From: Phanerodontia chrysosporium
Lineage: Eukaryota > Basidiomycota > Agaricomycetes > Polyporales > Phanerochaetaceae
Reading direction: 5' to 3'
DNA length: 64,000 bases
Assembly: GCA_001910725.1 (NCBI GenBank)
Contig: MJGA01000057.1
Coordinates: 25,815-89,814 of the forward strand
The notes beneath the pieces are model-generated. The model saw only the letters and a list, made by a program, of their open reading frames with translations, had not been told where the DNA came from and did no database searches. Positions 32,980 to 43,900 of this stretch are shown one piece after another (positions within the stretch are counted from its first letter, which is position 1; each line of letters begins with the position of its first letter). A program made the position numbers and the translations under genes.

Positions 32980-34746
32980 CGCCCTCCCCGCGCCCAGCCC
33001 TGATTACCGCGCCCTTCCCTCCTGATGGCCGCGCGCGCAACTTTCCGCCCCTTGCAGCACCCCGCCCGGAGCGCCCATGAGATTGGGCGTGAATGAGGAG
33101 GCCTCCGCCCTGTGCACTCGCCAAGGGCGACGCCCTTGCGGGCCTTGCTGTGCGTCGCTTTGCAGGACGCAGGGGCCGTGCAGGCGTGTGCTGCGCCGGG
33201 AGGTCTTGCTGGAGGCAGCGCCCCAGCAAGTCGACAAGGGCCAGGGTGCCTTGCACATGCTGCTGGAGCGTATCGGCCGCCCAGCTCCGCCAGCCAATGC
33301 AACTGCCGCACTATGGACCGCTCCCACACGCGGGCCGCGCCGCAAACCTTGGGACCCTGCCCGCGGCGAGTATTAGATGCGAGGGGCCGCCGTACGGGCA
33401 TGGCGGCCGGCGAGAGGGGCGGGCATGTGATGCATAGTGCCCGGGATCCGCGCACAGTTTCCTGGAAATGGAGACGGGCTAAAAGCCAGCGGTTGCTGGG
33501 CGACCGGCGTTCTCGACTGCGCCCTAGCCCCCCGTGGCATTTCAGACGGCGCTGCCCGGGTGAACCTAGGGTAATCGTGCAGGGTAGACGGGGGGCGAGG
33601 GTGTTCCAGCAAAAGCCTGCGCGCACGATGCTCGTCTGGGAGCTGGCCGAGGTCTCGAGGAGAACCTCCGCCCCGAGGGCGGTCTGTGCGGGAGACGGAT
33701 CAGATGCAACCGCGGCGATCCCCGAGCTGTTGATCGGGCGCCATATTCCCGTTCTTCCCTTGCTCGCATGTGTCTGTACGCCTGTATCTGTTCCGTATCC
33801 TGGTCTCTTTGAACTCGCCAGCTTCTACAAGTCTCTCGTTTCCCTCAGTGAAACGCGTTGCAAGCCAAGTAACTGGTATGATGCCCATTGCTCAGGTGCT
33901 TTCGTGCGTCGTCGCGTGCAAATCTTCCATCTCCTTCTGTAGCATCAGCAGTCTGATGGAGGGGATGCAATTGCAATGCAATGCAGGGATCTGTCAACGT
34001 AGGGCACGACCTGCGGAGCCGTGCTTGGCCTGTGCCTCTGGCGTATCCACTCGAATCACGTCTCTTGCTTCTCCATGATAGGATTACGCCATTCAGTGCG
34101 ACCATCGTCTTTCCGCACGGCTTGTAACTTCTCAATCCACTCGGAAGCACACGGCTGTAGGTCTCTCCGAGAGCTTACAACCAGCGGAACAGTGTCTGTC
34201 CACCAGCAAGCTAAATGCACACAGATTGAGCCTGTGCCCATCGCCACTCCCGAATCACGCATTGCGGATCCACATCTCCCGCTCGTCCCGCTGCGGTGAA
34301 CCGCGCGCTATACCGTTCAAAGCCAATCTGCTCTTGCGACAGCCACCTTTACAGCTTGCTCAAGGCCGCTATGAGCTGGACGCCGCCGCCACCTCGGCCG
34401 CGATCTTCGTGGCAAAATGCGCGGCCCCGAGTGTCCTTTGCGTGATGCCGCGCACCTCTGCATCATCCATCACCTCATCGCGAGGCCCGCGTGACCGCTA
34501 CTGCACATCAAGTTCATTAACCCTGAGCATTGCCTCAATTGGGGCTGCCTTCCGAGACCTTGCAAGGCGGCGCGCACCACTCTCCTCCAGCACGGTAGAA
34601 TGGTATAATCTGAACAGGACTACAGCTGAATATTACAATGGAGTAAGCAGTGTGATTTATAAACCAAGATCAGAAAGCAAGAAGATACTAGGGGTACATA
34701 GTAACAAATCCGAGCGTTGTCCAACTATTCCGTAATAACAAAGCAA
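32980..34746. other. Intergenic, very GC-rich left half
   Basis: 32980-33700 is GC-rich and open in several frames on both strands, but no frame shows domain-like sequence or a credible start and intron pattern. The rest is ordinary intergenic DNA. Confidence 0.5.
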
Positions 34747-35672
34747 TCACTCATCCTTCTTGCCAAGCATGTCGCCAACAGGGAATTCGAGCTTGAACTC
34801 GCGGAGCCACATGGCGGTGGAGAACGGCCGGACGTCGGGGAAGCCTACGTTGTCCGCGAAGGCTCCGCCGGGGAGGCCGCCCTTGGCAGAGAAGAACCCG
34901 GCCTTGCCGCTCATGCCGGGGGTGAGCGCGACCCAGCGGTCGGTGCCGACGCACGCGTCCTCCTTCCAGCGCTCGCTCTGCGGGAGCGGCGGGCACGCGA
35001 TCCTGGACGAGAACGGGACGAAGCGCGAGTTGAAGGGGAGCACGCCGCGCCCGAGGAGCAGCGTGGGCGCGAGGTCGAGCACGAAGAACGGGTCCTCGGG
35101 CGCGTCGGGCGGCGCGACGGCGATGCGCGAGTACGGCAGCGCCGACGGCGACGGCGACGCTGCGCCGCTCGGCACGAACGTGAAGTGCGCGACGTGTTTC
35201 GGGATGTTCCAGTTCTTGCGGCCTGCGTCGGGCGTGCGCGTGAGGGGCCGTGCGGCGGCGCACTGGTGGCACAGAGGGACGCACCGTTGTACACGGACTC
35301 CTTCGTCGAGACGTAAATCCGCGTGATGCGGTTCGCGGCGCTCTTGTTCGGGGGCACTGCGAACTGGCCGGGGACGTACATGAGCTCGTCGTACGGCCCT
35401 GTTGCGGGAGGTCAGCGGGGGCGAAGAGCACGAGACGCGGGCGACGTACCGACGGGGCTGCTCGTGTAGCGCACGATCATGACGAACATGAGCCCGCCCT
35501 TGAACGCGCCGGACGTCTCGGGGTCCGCATAGCTCGACGCGCCCTCGAGGGTGTTGAAGGCCACAGGCGGCGGGTACGTCCCGCCCCTGGCGTAGCCAAA
35601 GAGCCAGAAGCACTCGCCCTCGCAGTGCCACGGCGCGGGGGCGTCGGCGAACGGGCTTTCGGCGGGGTCCAT
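34747..35672 (-). CDS. Acetoacetate decarboxylase-like protein
   Basis: Three exons: 35672-35450, 35398-35285 and 35222-34747, with introns 35399-35449 and 35223-35284. The product begins MDPAESPFADAPAPWHCEGE, then has PYDELMYVPGQFAVP, RITRIYVSTKESVYNG and RKNWNIPKHVAHFTF, which match the fold pattern of the fungal acetoacetate-decarboxylase-like superfamily (Tyr-Asp-Glu-Leu and the Asn-Trp-Asn-Ile-Pro-Lys-His strand). The C-terminus ends FKLEFPVGDMLGKKDE. In true decarboxylases a Lys forms a Schiff base; K in NIPKH is the best placed candidate, but catalysis is not shown. The frame is clean. It stands alone, with no pathway partners nearby. Confidence 0.7.
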
Positions 35673-36453
35673 GGGGCGTTGGCGGGGGCTGGAGGGGTGC
35701 GGCGTCCAGGGAGGGTGGGCGTCGCGGTGGTTGCGTCTCGGCGCATGTTAGGCCTGCAGCAGCGTGGTAAAGTGCACCGGTTATGTCCTGCGGTGATCAC
35801 AGCCGCCCTGGATAACCAAAACTGAGAATCAGAAGATGGGGGATGAGCGCGACGACCCTGCTTGGGCGCGCCGCGCGGGGACCCCGCGCCATGCCCGAGG
35901 ACTCCTGACAGCATTTCGGAGCGCCGGTCGAGGCTGAGCGCAGGCAGCTTCTCTGGACCAGGACCGGTGCGTGCATTTTCGCACACGCTCCTTGTGTATG
36001 CCACATCTCAGCGCGGAACGCCACGTACTTGGAACATGGTCGTCGATGTCGAACCGAGGCCGCTGGACGCCGCTGATGCTAATGCAAGAATGATGGCGCA
36101 TCAAAAGGCGCATCACGTCGGTTCAAGCGCCCTAAGCGCTAAGCCCGCCCTCCTGCAGTCCGACCGGGTTACCAGTTTCGATCGTGCCGGCACCTTTGCG
36201 CGAGCATGAAGAAGCAAGTAATCGTTCAGGCATAACGCATAACGATGCAATTCCACTTGTCAATAGCATTTACCTAACTCTTCGGACCGTCCTGTATTGT
36301 AAGCTAATCGAGATGTTAAAAGATACCGTCGGTCATAACGCCGCGCTCTCATGAAGTTCGACACATCTTGATGGACGAGGGGTGTTCGCGGTGCGTATTA
36401 TGTGACGTCAGGTATATGGTACATTCTACGTGTATACGAGTTCGCGGACTCGT
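35673..36453. other. Intergenic
   Basis: Promoter side of the ADC-like gene and 3' flank of the next minus-strand gene. A GCGC/AAGCGC-rich stretch near 36100-36140 is the only feature noticed. Confidence 0.45.
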
Positions 36454-37655
36454 CTACGCCAAGACGTCGAATTTCACCTTTTCTCCCTTCGGCCAGGCAT
36501 ACTGCGCGACGAGGCCGAGCTGACGATTGAGGACGTCCATGGCTTCCGTCGCAGTTTCTATAGAGTCGAAGGTGATAAAAACATCGCGTCGTTCCATCTC
36601 CTCGCCTCGTGGATGACCTGTGAATGTCAGCACGACTGGAGACCTTGCTGGGAAGAGCAACGTACTCATATAAACATCTTCGACTCGTGATGCATACTCT
36701 GCGACGTATGATAATAGCTTCTCCTGATCCCCGGCAAAGCCCATGACGTGCAGTTGTCGGCTTGGTGCTCTTACGGCCGATGGCTGGCTGGTGCTATACC
36801 GCAGCTGTAGCGCAAGCCCACGGTAGCGGAATCTCCGCATCCGGTGTGCTTTCAGGGCTTCTGTCGCCTCTTCAACGGACGAGTAACGGACAATACACGT
36901 CGGAAGGCCTTTCCGGTCTAACCAGACGTCAGCCGCAGCGTCGGTAGAGAGGAACGGGCCACGCACTGAGGATGATATTCTCCACATAGCCAAACCGCCC
37001 AAACATGTCTCTCAGCTCCTCAAGATTCGGCCGCGACGACATGTCGAGGCCCGAGACCCACAGCATGCGGCTCGGCTCGCCAACCTCGACGATGTCGACG
37101 GCATAGTTGATGTTCAGCGGCACGTCGTTGAGGCGGAACGGGAACGACTTGTGTTTGTAGATGACGCTGCGCGCGGTCGCGAGCTTGGCAAACTCGACGT
37201 AGCACACGGACCGGCCATGGAGGTCTGCACGGGGGCATTCAGCGCGCGCGGACGCGGGGACAGAGACGGGCGAACGCACTCAGCTGCAGAATCGTGCCGT
37301 ACGGCTCCAGCATGTGCTTGATGTCCAAGACGGTCGTCGTCTCCGGGTCGAAGCCGCGCACGATGATCGTGCGCCGCTCCTCGCGGCGGCCCTTGAACTT
37401 GACCCAGTCGGACTCGGGCTCCTGCTCCAGCCGGTCCATCGCGTCGAGCGCAGTGTCGTCGTCGGCGTTAGCGGATGCTAGCCCAAAGCGCGCCGCGGCT
37501 GGTTGCACCTGTGTCGCCGTTGAATAACGGGATGCAGCAGCGACAGAGAGACGGAACCTGAGAGCATGTGTGGTCCGGATGGATGTGAGGCTTGAGGATG
37601 CTTTCGCCAGCGCGACGAGTCGCTGGACGGCACGAGCGGAGCAGAGCCGGGACAT
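36454..37655 (-). CDS. Mitochondria-targeted multi-RRM-like protein 4
   Basis: The start at 37655 gives a long classical presequence (MSRLCSARAVQRLVALAKAS, ending near SRYSTATQ). Three RRM-like units follow: TIIVRGFDPETTTVLDIKHM with SVCYVEFAKLATARSVIY; MLWVSGLDMSSRPNLEELRD with LPTCIVRYSSVEEATEAL; QLHVMGFAGDQEKLLSYV with RDVFITFDSIETATEAM. Introns fall inside each unit after one base of a codon, at the same place as in the three genes at 22.7-27.9 kb. All joins keep frame. An upstream in-frame ATG at 37712 is possible but less natural. A dispersed paralogue about 9 kb from the cluster; inferred mitochondrial RNA-binding protein. Confidence 0.78.
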
Positions 37656-38105
37656 GAAGCACAGACTATGAAGAAGATGTGAAGAAGATGGCCTGAAGCG
37701 CAGACGCAGCAACGAAGCGAGCTAGGGTGGAGGCAGGTGAAGAAAGCTGAGGAAAAGCGGCGACATCAAGCGTCGGGAGACACAAATTCACGCAAGCGCC
37801 TGCTCGCCCACCTAGCCGCTAATCGAATCCTTGAGGTGGTAATCAATTTCCACGATAATACGCATGAATATCAGAGACCGTGACAGTGACATACAAGGGA
37901 TACATTGATACACACATAATACAGCTGATATTTGTCAAATTGTGAATCCCAAGAGATACGTTGAAATCATCTGTCGCTGCTTGAAGGCCCTGGGGAGAAG
38001 AGGTCCCTTATCAGGCCTTCTCTGCGGTGGTACTGTCCGTGGTAACTAGCTCGTTAGAGCCCTAGGTGTTCTGTTAGCAGCCAAGCACTCTCCAAAGTTA
38101 GGACG
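37656..38105. other. Intergenic
   Basis: Nothing recognised. Confidence 0.45.
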
Positions 38106-40111
38106 TCATATTCTTACCATCGACTCGTCGCCTCTAAGAGGCAGTTCAGGGCAAGGAGGCAGTCTCCCAGTCTCGAGGCTGACATTCCCAAGAGGATGCG
38201 AGTCGTTATGGAGGTCGCCTCCCAGGAGATCGCGAGCATTCAAGCTGTGTGTGTCCAGTTTATACAGCCGATGCCTCTGTGTATAAAAACTACTCACGAC
38301 GCTAAGAGTGCGTTAGCATAGACTAGCAGCGACACACGTCAATTATTGCCAACGAACAGAGGGAACTGATGCTTACGACCACCTATCGGAAACAGCACTC
38401 GTAGCGGAGAATGTCAGATGTGGCGGAATACCCACGAGGGAGATATTGAACCTACATGACGTAAAAATCCATGCGTTCGGATTAACAGCCCGCTGTCGCC
38501 AAACGTATGAAACCATCAGTGGCTGGCTAATGTGCGTGTGCAGAGTAACGCGCACCGCAATTCCACATCCCAGGCAGAGAATACTGGTCGAGGTATCAGC
38601 TACGGTACAGCGTTTCCCCTGAGGTAATACTTGCCTAGTAGCTAACCCGGTATTGATCGTATATACGAGTAAAGTGTTGACCAGGCGGTACGAACTGCAT
38701 GACCATCAAACAATGTAAAGACTATTAAGAATGAACTCCTACCGTCGTCCAGGAACTGCAAGGCTTCTGAGTTGGCGGTAGTATAACGTGAGGAGCACAG
38801 CAATGCTGAGGTCCGTGAGCACATTGAAACCCGTGCCGAGATAGACGTTCCACTAGGGCAGCAATAAATCATCAGCTACACTCAGTCCCTTCACCACTTG
38901 ACTTGAACGCTCACGCTCATGGTCTTCCACGCCGCAAAGTTGGGAAGATACAGGCTGATCCAGCCATCAGAACTCGACTGCAATCCCTAGACACCTGGTA
39001 AGGAACTCACAACTGTGCCCCAGCCCCTGCGATGTGGACAGAGTTGAGGTTAGTTGCTGCGACCTACGAGTACCCTATTGCGCACCTATACATATCGCTG
39101 CAGCCCACCCGTGAGCTTAAAATACTGATGGCAGTTCGTGCCGCTCACCGTACGTGGAAAAAGCCATAAATGTCTTCACGTCTCGTCGAATCAGCCCTAT
39201 ATCTTGCCCCCAAACATGATACTTACGAGATAGAACACGAGAGCGTGGTTCTTCCCGCTAACTAGTAATACCAAATGAGCAAGCAGCGGCGAAACATGGA
39301 GATTGATACATACATATCCAGATGCGGTGAACGAACCAACTTGCGAAAGCACAGTAAAGTGATTTCAGTATAACATCTAGATGGCTTCGCATCCGGGCAT
39401 ACCATTGCACTACCATATCGTTCATCGTCTGTCGCGCAACGGTTGAGTAAACTCCTAGACCTGCTCGTGGGATAAGCTCACCGTAAAGATGAGGCTACCC
39501 TGTGTACCGTCAGCCGAGAGCATACATATACAAATCGCGCTTCTCACCGTAGGAAGAAACCTAGCAAACGTTCAGCTGCTTTATCGTCTGGGGAAAATGG
39601 CATAGACATGTGTACTTGCCATGGCGGTCGCTCGTTGAAAACCTCGGGGTGCGCATAATTCGTCACCATATACCTTGTGCAGTTCAGCAGGTCTATCTAA
39701 CGCAGATAAAAAACCACGCACCAGTATTGGCCGCGACCGAGCAACGCTAGTGCTATGGTGTTGACACACCTAAGGCCTCGTTCAGTGAACCACCTCGCCT
39801 CCGCATCAAGCCTTGCGTACCAGATAAAGCACACCTAAGAGCTCAATTCAGGGAGGATTACGGAGAGGGCAGCAAGATATCTTCGCATACAGAGTACTTT
39901 GCCACCGCGTGATCTCCACGTACACGCTGGAGAAAGATCCAGCATTGCAGGGAGAGAATGCCATAGAGCCTAGTATTATAATGTAGGTGCTTGAGCAGCG
40001 GTGCCTGATAGCTTAGCTGAAAGACACTCACATAAACGCAACCATCCCTGCAATCATGACCGCCCCAAGGGTAGAGTCAAACGTATTCGGCATCGAGGTG
40101 TCCATGTCCAT
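38106..40111 (-). CDS. DUF6534-type multi-pass membrane protein 2
   Basis: The start at 40111 gives MDMDTSMPNTFDSTLGAVMI, the usual DUF6534 opening. Later exons spell LDLLNCTRYMVTNYAHPEVF, then GFNVLTDLSIAVLLTLYY, STVNTLLVYTINTGLAT and, in the last exon, LNARDLLGGDLHNDSHPLGN. Exons are short and separated by many introns, so most of the gene looks non-coding at first sight. Exon joins between 38.9 and 39.5 kb are not all resolved here. It is a paralogue of the gene at 31104-32917 on the same strand. Function unknown. TATATAAG lies about 40 nt upstream of the ATG. Confidence 0.62.
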
Positions 40112-40150
40112 CCCAGGACACGAGGATTATCCGGCAGGATCGGCGAGGTT

Positions 40151-40160
40151 CTTATATACC
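40151..40160 (-). promoter_or_regulatory. TATA box of DUF6534 gene 2
   Basis: GGTATATAAG on the minus strand, about 40 nt before the ATG at 40111. Confidence 0.55.
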
Positions 40161-40956
40161 CACCTCTCTGGCGTGTTGTATGCATGGCACTTAAGAGGAC
40201 AGAAACTTCCGGCAAGACCCTCGTGCGTACCGCGTGTTTCTACCGCCAACAACTGTGCGGTACGGTGAGGGACAGAAATCGTAGTGGCGGTGCTGGTCGT
40301 ACCTCCTTAGCCCCGAGGACCACAGTAAGATACAGGCACACATCAGGGTTCATGTTGCCATGCGTGCTCTTCCATGATGACGGCCAATAGCTAAGTAGGG
40401 AGTCGAGGTCGCACTGTGAGGATTTTGCGCCTCCGTGCTGTGCTCTGGTGCTCGGCAGGGTCCAACGACCTCAGGGGCCTGATGCGACACCTACCTTTGA
40501 GTTCAGTAAGGATCTGACAATGCAGATGTAGCCTCACCTGCTCTCCCGCACGGCAGTGCTGCTTCGAATCGACATCATCCTGTGCCCACCACTGGACCAT
40601 GGTCTGCGAGCGTTATGGTTTCAACTCTGACGCGCGTTCTGCAAAGATCAGTTACCTAAGCTATGTCCGTAGTGTACTCGGCTCAATTCCATCCGTTCTG
40701 CGTTCTGCATCATGAGTCTGCTCGCCTCAGGTCTAACGACGAACATTCCAGGGCCATGGGCGTAAGACGGAAAGAGAGAACTTCTCGTCATGATGCGCCC
40801 TTGATGCGCTATCATGCTCAATTTGGCAACCTGTCGGATCTCAGTATGCGGCAGTATGGATGCAAAAGCTAGATTGACGAGGCTACAGTACAATATGCGT
40901 ATTGCAAGAAGTCATCACGGTCCGTGCCCATGTCCGATGTGTTGTACATGCATGAA
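40161..40956. other. Intergenic
   Basis: No gene supported; lies between the promoter of the DUF6534 gene and the 3' end of the kinase gene. Confidence 0.45.
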
Positions 40957-43900
40957 TTACAGCGATGTTGGCTCTTCTTTGTCTGTAGGGAAGCGAAGGC
41001 GCGCGAGCAGTACAGTGTCCCAGGGCTCCCCTGGCTTCTTCGTCACTGATACCTTGCTTCCAGAGATGACACGAGGAGTGTCCTGTCCAGGAACGCGGTA
41101 TGTGGGTCCAGCAGACTCCGACAAGTCCGTGGTGGTGGTAAACTTGCCCCAGGGCTCGCCTGGCGCTGGCCGGCCGAAGACCTCAAAGTCCACCTCGCCG
41201 TCGGGATGGCTATGACTGACGAAGAGCGCATAGTCCTGCGCATCCAAGGTGCCGATCACGAGCATTAGATCCTCGCGCTGCACCGCATGGTCCGTCCCAT
41301 AAATCTCGAGCACCTGCTCGACGTTGGCCTGGAACCATTTGCGAGGCGCTGCGAGGTCTGCGTCCGCGACGTAGTGATACATAGCGGATTCGGTGAAGAG
41401 GTGCGCAGTCTTGTGGCCCATCCGCAGTGGTGACTGGTAGCGCCTGCTGACGTTCTTGCGCGAGACGATGCCTGACACGCGGTCAATCGCACGCTGTGCA
41501 GTGTTCCGTTTCTCGATCCGCTGCGACGCCACCGTAACATTGCCGTATCCTGCAAGTGACGGCATGCCGGCTGTCCGCCCGCCAGACGTCTCGAGCGGCC
41601 TGAAAGCGTCGAAGAGTGTCACAAATGTACCCTCCGGCTTCTGATGGTACCCCACCGCGCCCACCTTGACGGGAGATGGGGACCAAAGCGGTAATGAGAC
41701 TGCAAGATCGTGAGTACTCGTCGGGATTGAAAGGAGAACTGGCCTACGCGATGGGTGGAACTCGTGCTGCAGAATCATGCGGTACCTCCGTTCGTTTCTC
41801 ATCTCCATCGTTCGTTCGTCAGACGGTGCTGGCGACGGGATACCCAGCATATCCGCAAGATGGATGGACTCGCTATCTGAAGACGACGATGGTAGAGACG
41901 CCCCTCTGCTTGGTGCGGGTGCGTGCAACGCAGGAGAGCTCTCTGATGGATGGATGTGCCCCGGGAGTGAATGAGACGTGGGCCCTGTATGTGGAGGCAC
42001 GGCGTGGGGAGCCGCGCCTTGCGGGGCTGACATCGCTGTCCGAAGCGATGGAGGACGGCTCGACGTATCGGCTGCAGAGTGATCAGGCGTCGCACCCGGA
42101 GCGGTGACATACGAATCGCTCGAGAAGGACTCGTCGACTTCGGTGACGTCCGCTACGAGGGCAAGAGCATCAGCTATGTCACAAGCATAGAGAAAAATGG
42201 CCTTACGTGGTAGCTCTGGGACCGGCAACAAACCAGGAGTGAGTCGGGGACTCTTATGCTGCTTTTCCTTGTCAATCTCATCAATCCAATCGAGCCAGTC
42301 TTGCTCCTCTTCAGCCTCTCCAGGTTCTAGTTCTTCAATGCCCTGCCAACCATACGACTTGCGCAATACGGTAATCATGGTGCTGAGTGTGGCGAACGAC
42401 GGCCTGTCCGAGGGTTTCAAGGCCCAGGACTGAGCAACGAGGTCTGCAAGTTGACCGCTCCAGGGTCGAAGTAAAGGCAATTCTGGGCGCACGTTCTTGT
42501 CTAGGAGAAATATAAGAACGAAACATGTCTATGCGTGTTGCCAAACACATACCAAGTACGAAATGCCTGATGCTCGAATCGTCAGCAGTCGGCCATGGGA
42601 CCTCGCCCTTGGTAAGAATCTCGTAGCACGAGATTGCGAAAGCGTAGACGTCCATCTCCTGCGTCAATTTACTCTGGCCGGCCATAAGCTCAGGTGCTTG
42701 CCAGCGCAACGTTCCGCCCGCTACAAGCCGTTTGCTCAGATGCAGTGCGATGAAGTTCATTTCTCGACTTACTTGATGTCTGCCGGCCGCTTAAACGGTG
42801 CATCTCTGACTTGATCTCGCTTTGCCCGAAGTCAGAGATGATACAATGTCCATAATCGTTCACAAGAACGTTGGCACACTGTGGGACGATGGTCAGTAAC
42901 CGAGATCGCGAAACAGCAGGTGGCTCACCTTCAGATCGCCATGTAAGATCCCGGACCCATGAAGGTACTCCATGCCATGCACGATCTCGTGGATCATCCG
43001 CAAGACGCCCTTACCCACCTCATCCAAAGATCGTCTCCACTCCTTCGACGGCAAATGCTGGAGCCAGCGCACGAGGCTACCCCGTTGATAGTATCGGCTG
43101 ACGATGAACCAGGGCCAGGTCGAGGAGCCGGGGGCGCAGGGCGGCTCGACGGCGCTCGCGCCAACCATCTCTAGGATGTTCGGGTGGCGGAGGTCGTTCC
43201 AGACGTGGACTTCCCGAAGGAACATTTCGCGGGGCGTCCATGACTGAAGTACCTTCACAGCGACTATGCGCCCGCGGTACCGGCCACGCCAAACCTCGCT
43301 GAAGCTACCGTGCCCGACCTGCTGTTCCAAATCGACTTCATAGCGCGTGATGGTCCAGCTTGGCAGCGCAAGAGACATTGGGGGTCGCCCAGACGCGATG
43401 CTCAGCCGCACGAGCGAGTCCTTGGCTGACTCGATGAACTCGCGGTCGAGTGTGTCCTGTGAGGTGTGCATGCTGCTCGAGACCGTAGACACGTGACTGA
43501 GGGACGACCGCCGAGACTCGGGTGGCTCTTGCTTGTGTGAGAGGCTGGGGCCAAGGACCTCTCTGCTTGCTGAGGAAGCGTGCCCAACAATGCCGTCGAG
43601 GATACCCTGCGTACTGCCGACGCTGATCTCCTGCTCGCTCCCTTCGTGCACAAGCGTAGCATGCTCCCGTTCCTCCCGCTCGCGCTCCTCCCTCTCTCGT
43701 GTGATTTCCTCCTCGAGCGCGCGCTGTAGCGCTTTGAGTGCTTCGGGAGCCTCTTCAGGGCGGACCTGGAGGAGCCGTGCCATCTCGCTGTCGTCGTCAC
43801 GAGCGCGGCGGAGCATTTGGCGGAGATCGGCGAGATCGCGAATGCTATCGTACGCATTCTGCCATTGGGTGAGCTCAGCGAGGGTCGAGCGCACCTGTGG

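Noticed and set aside
32925..33942. Long open frames on both strands in the GC-rich block
   Set aside because: Several overlapping frames are equally open; none has a recognisable domain, and the neighbouring DUF6534 promoter lies within the block.
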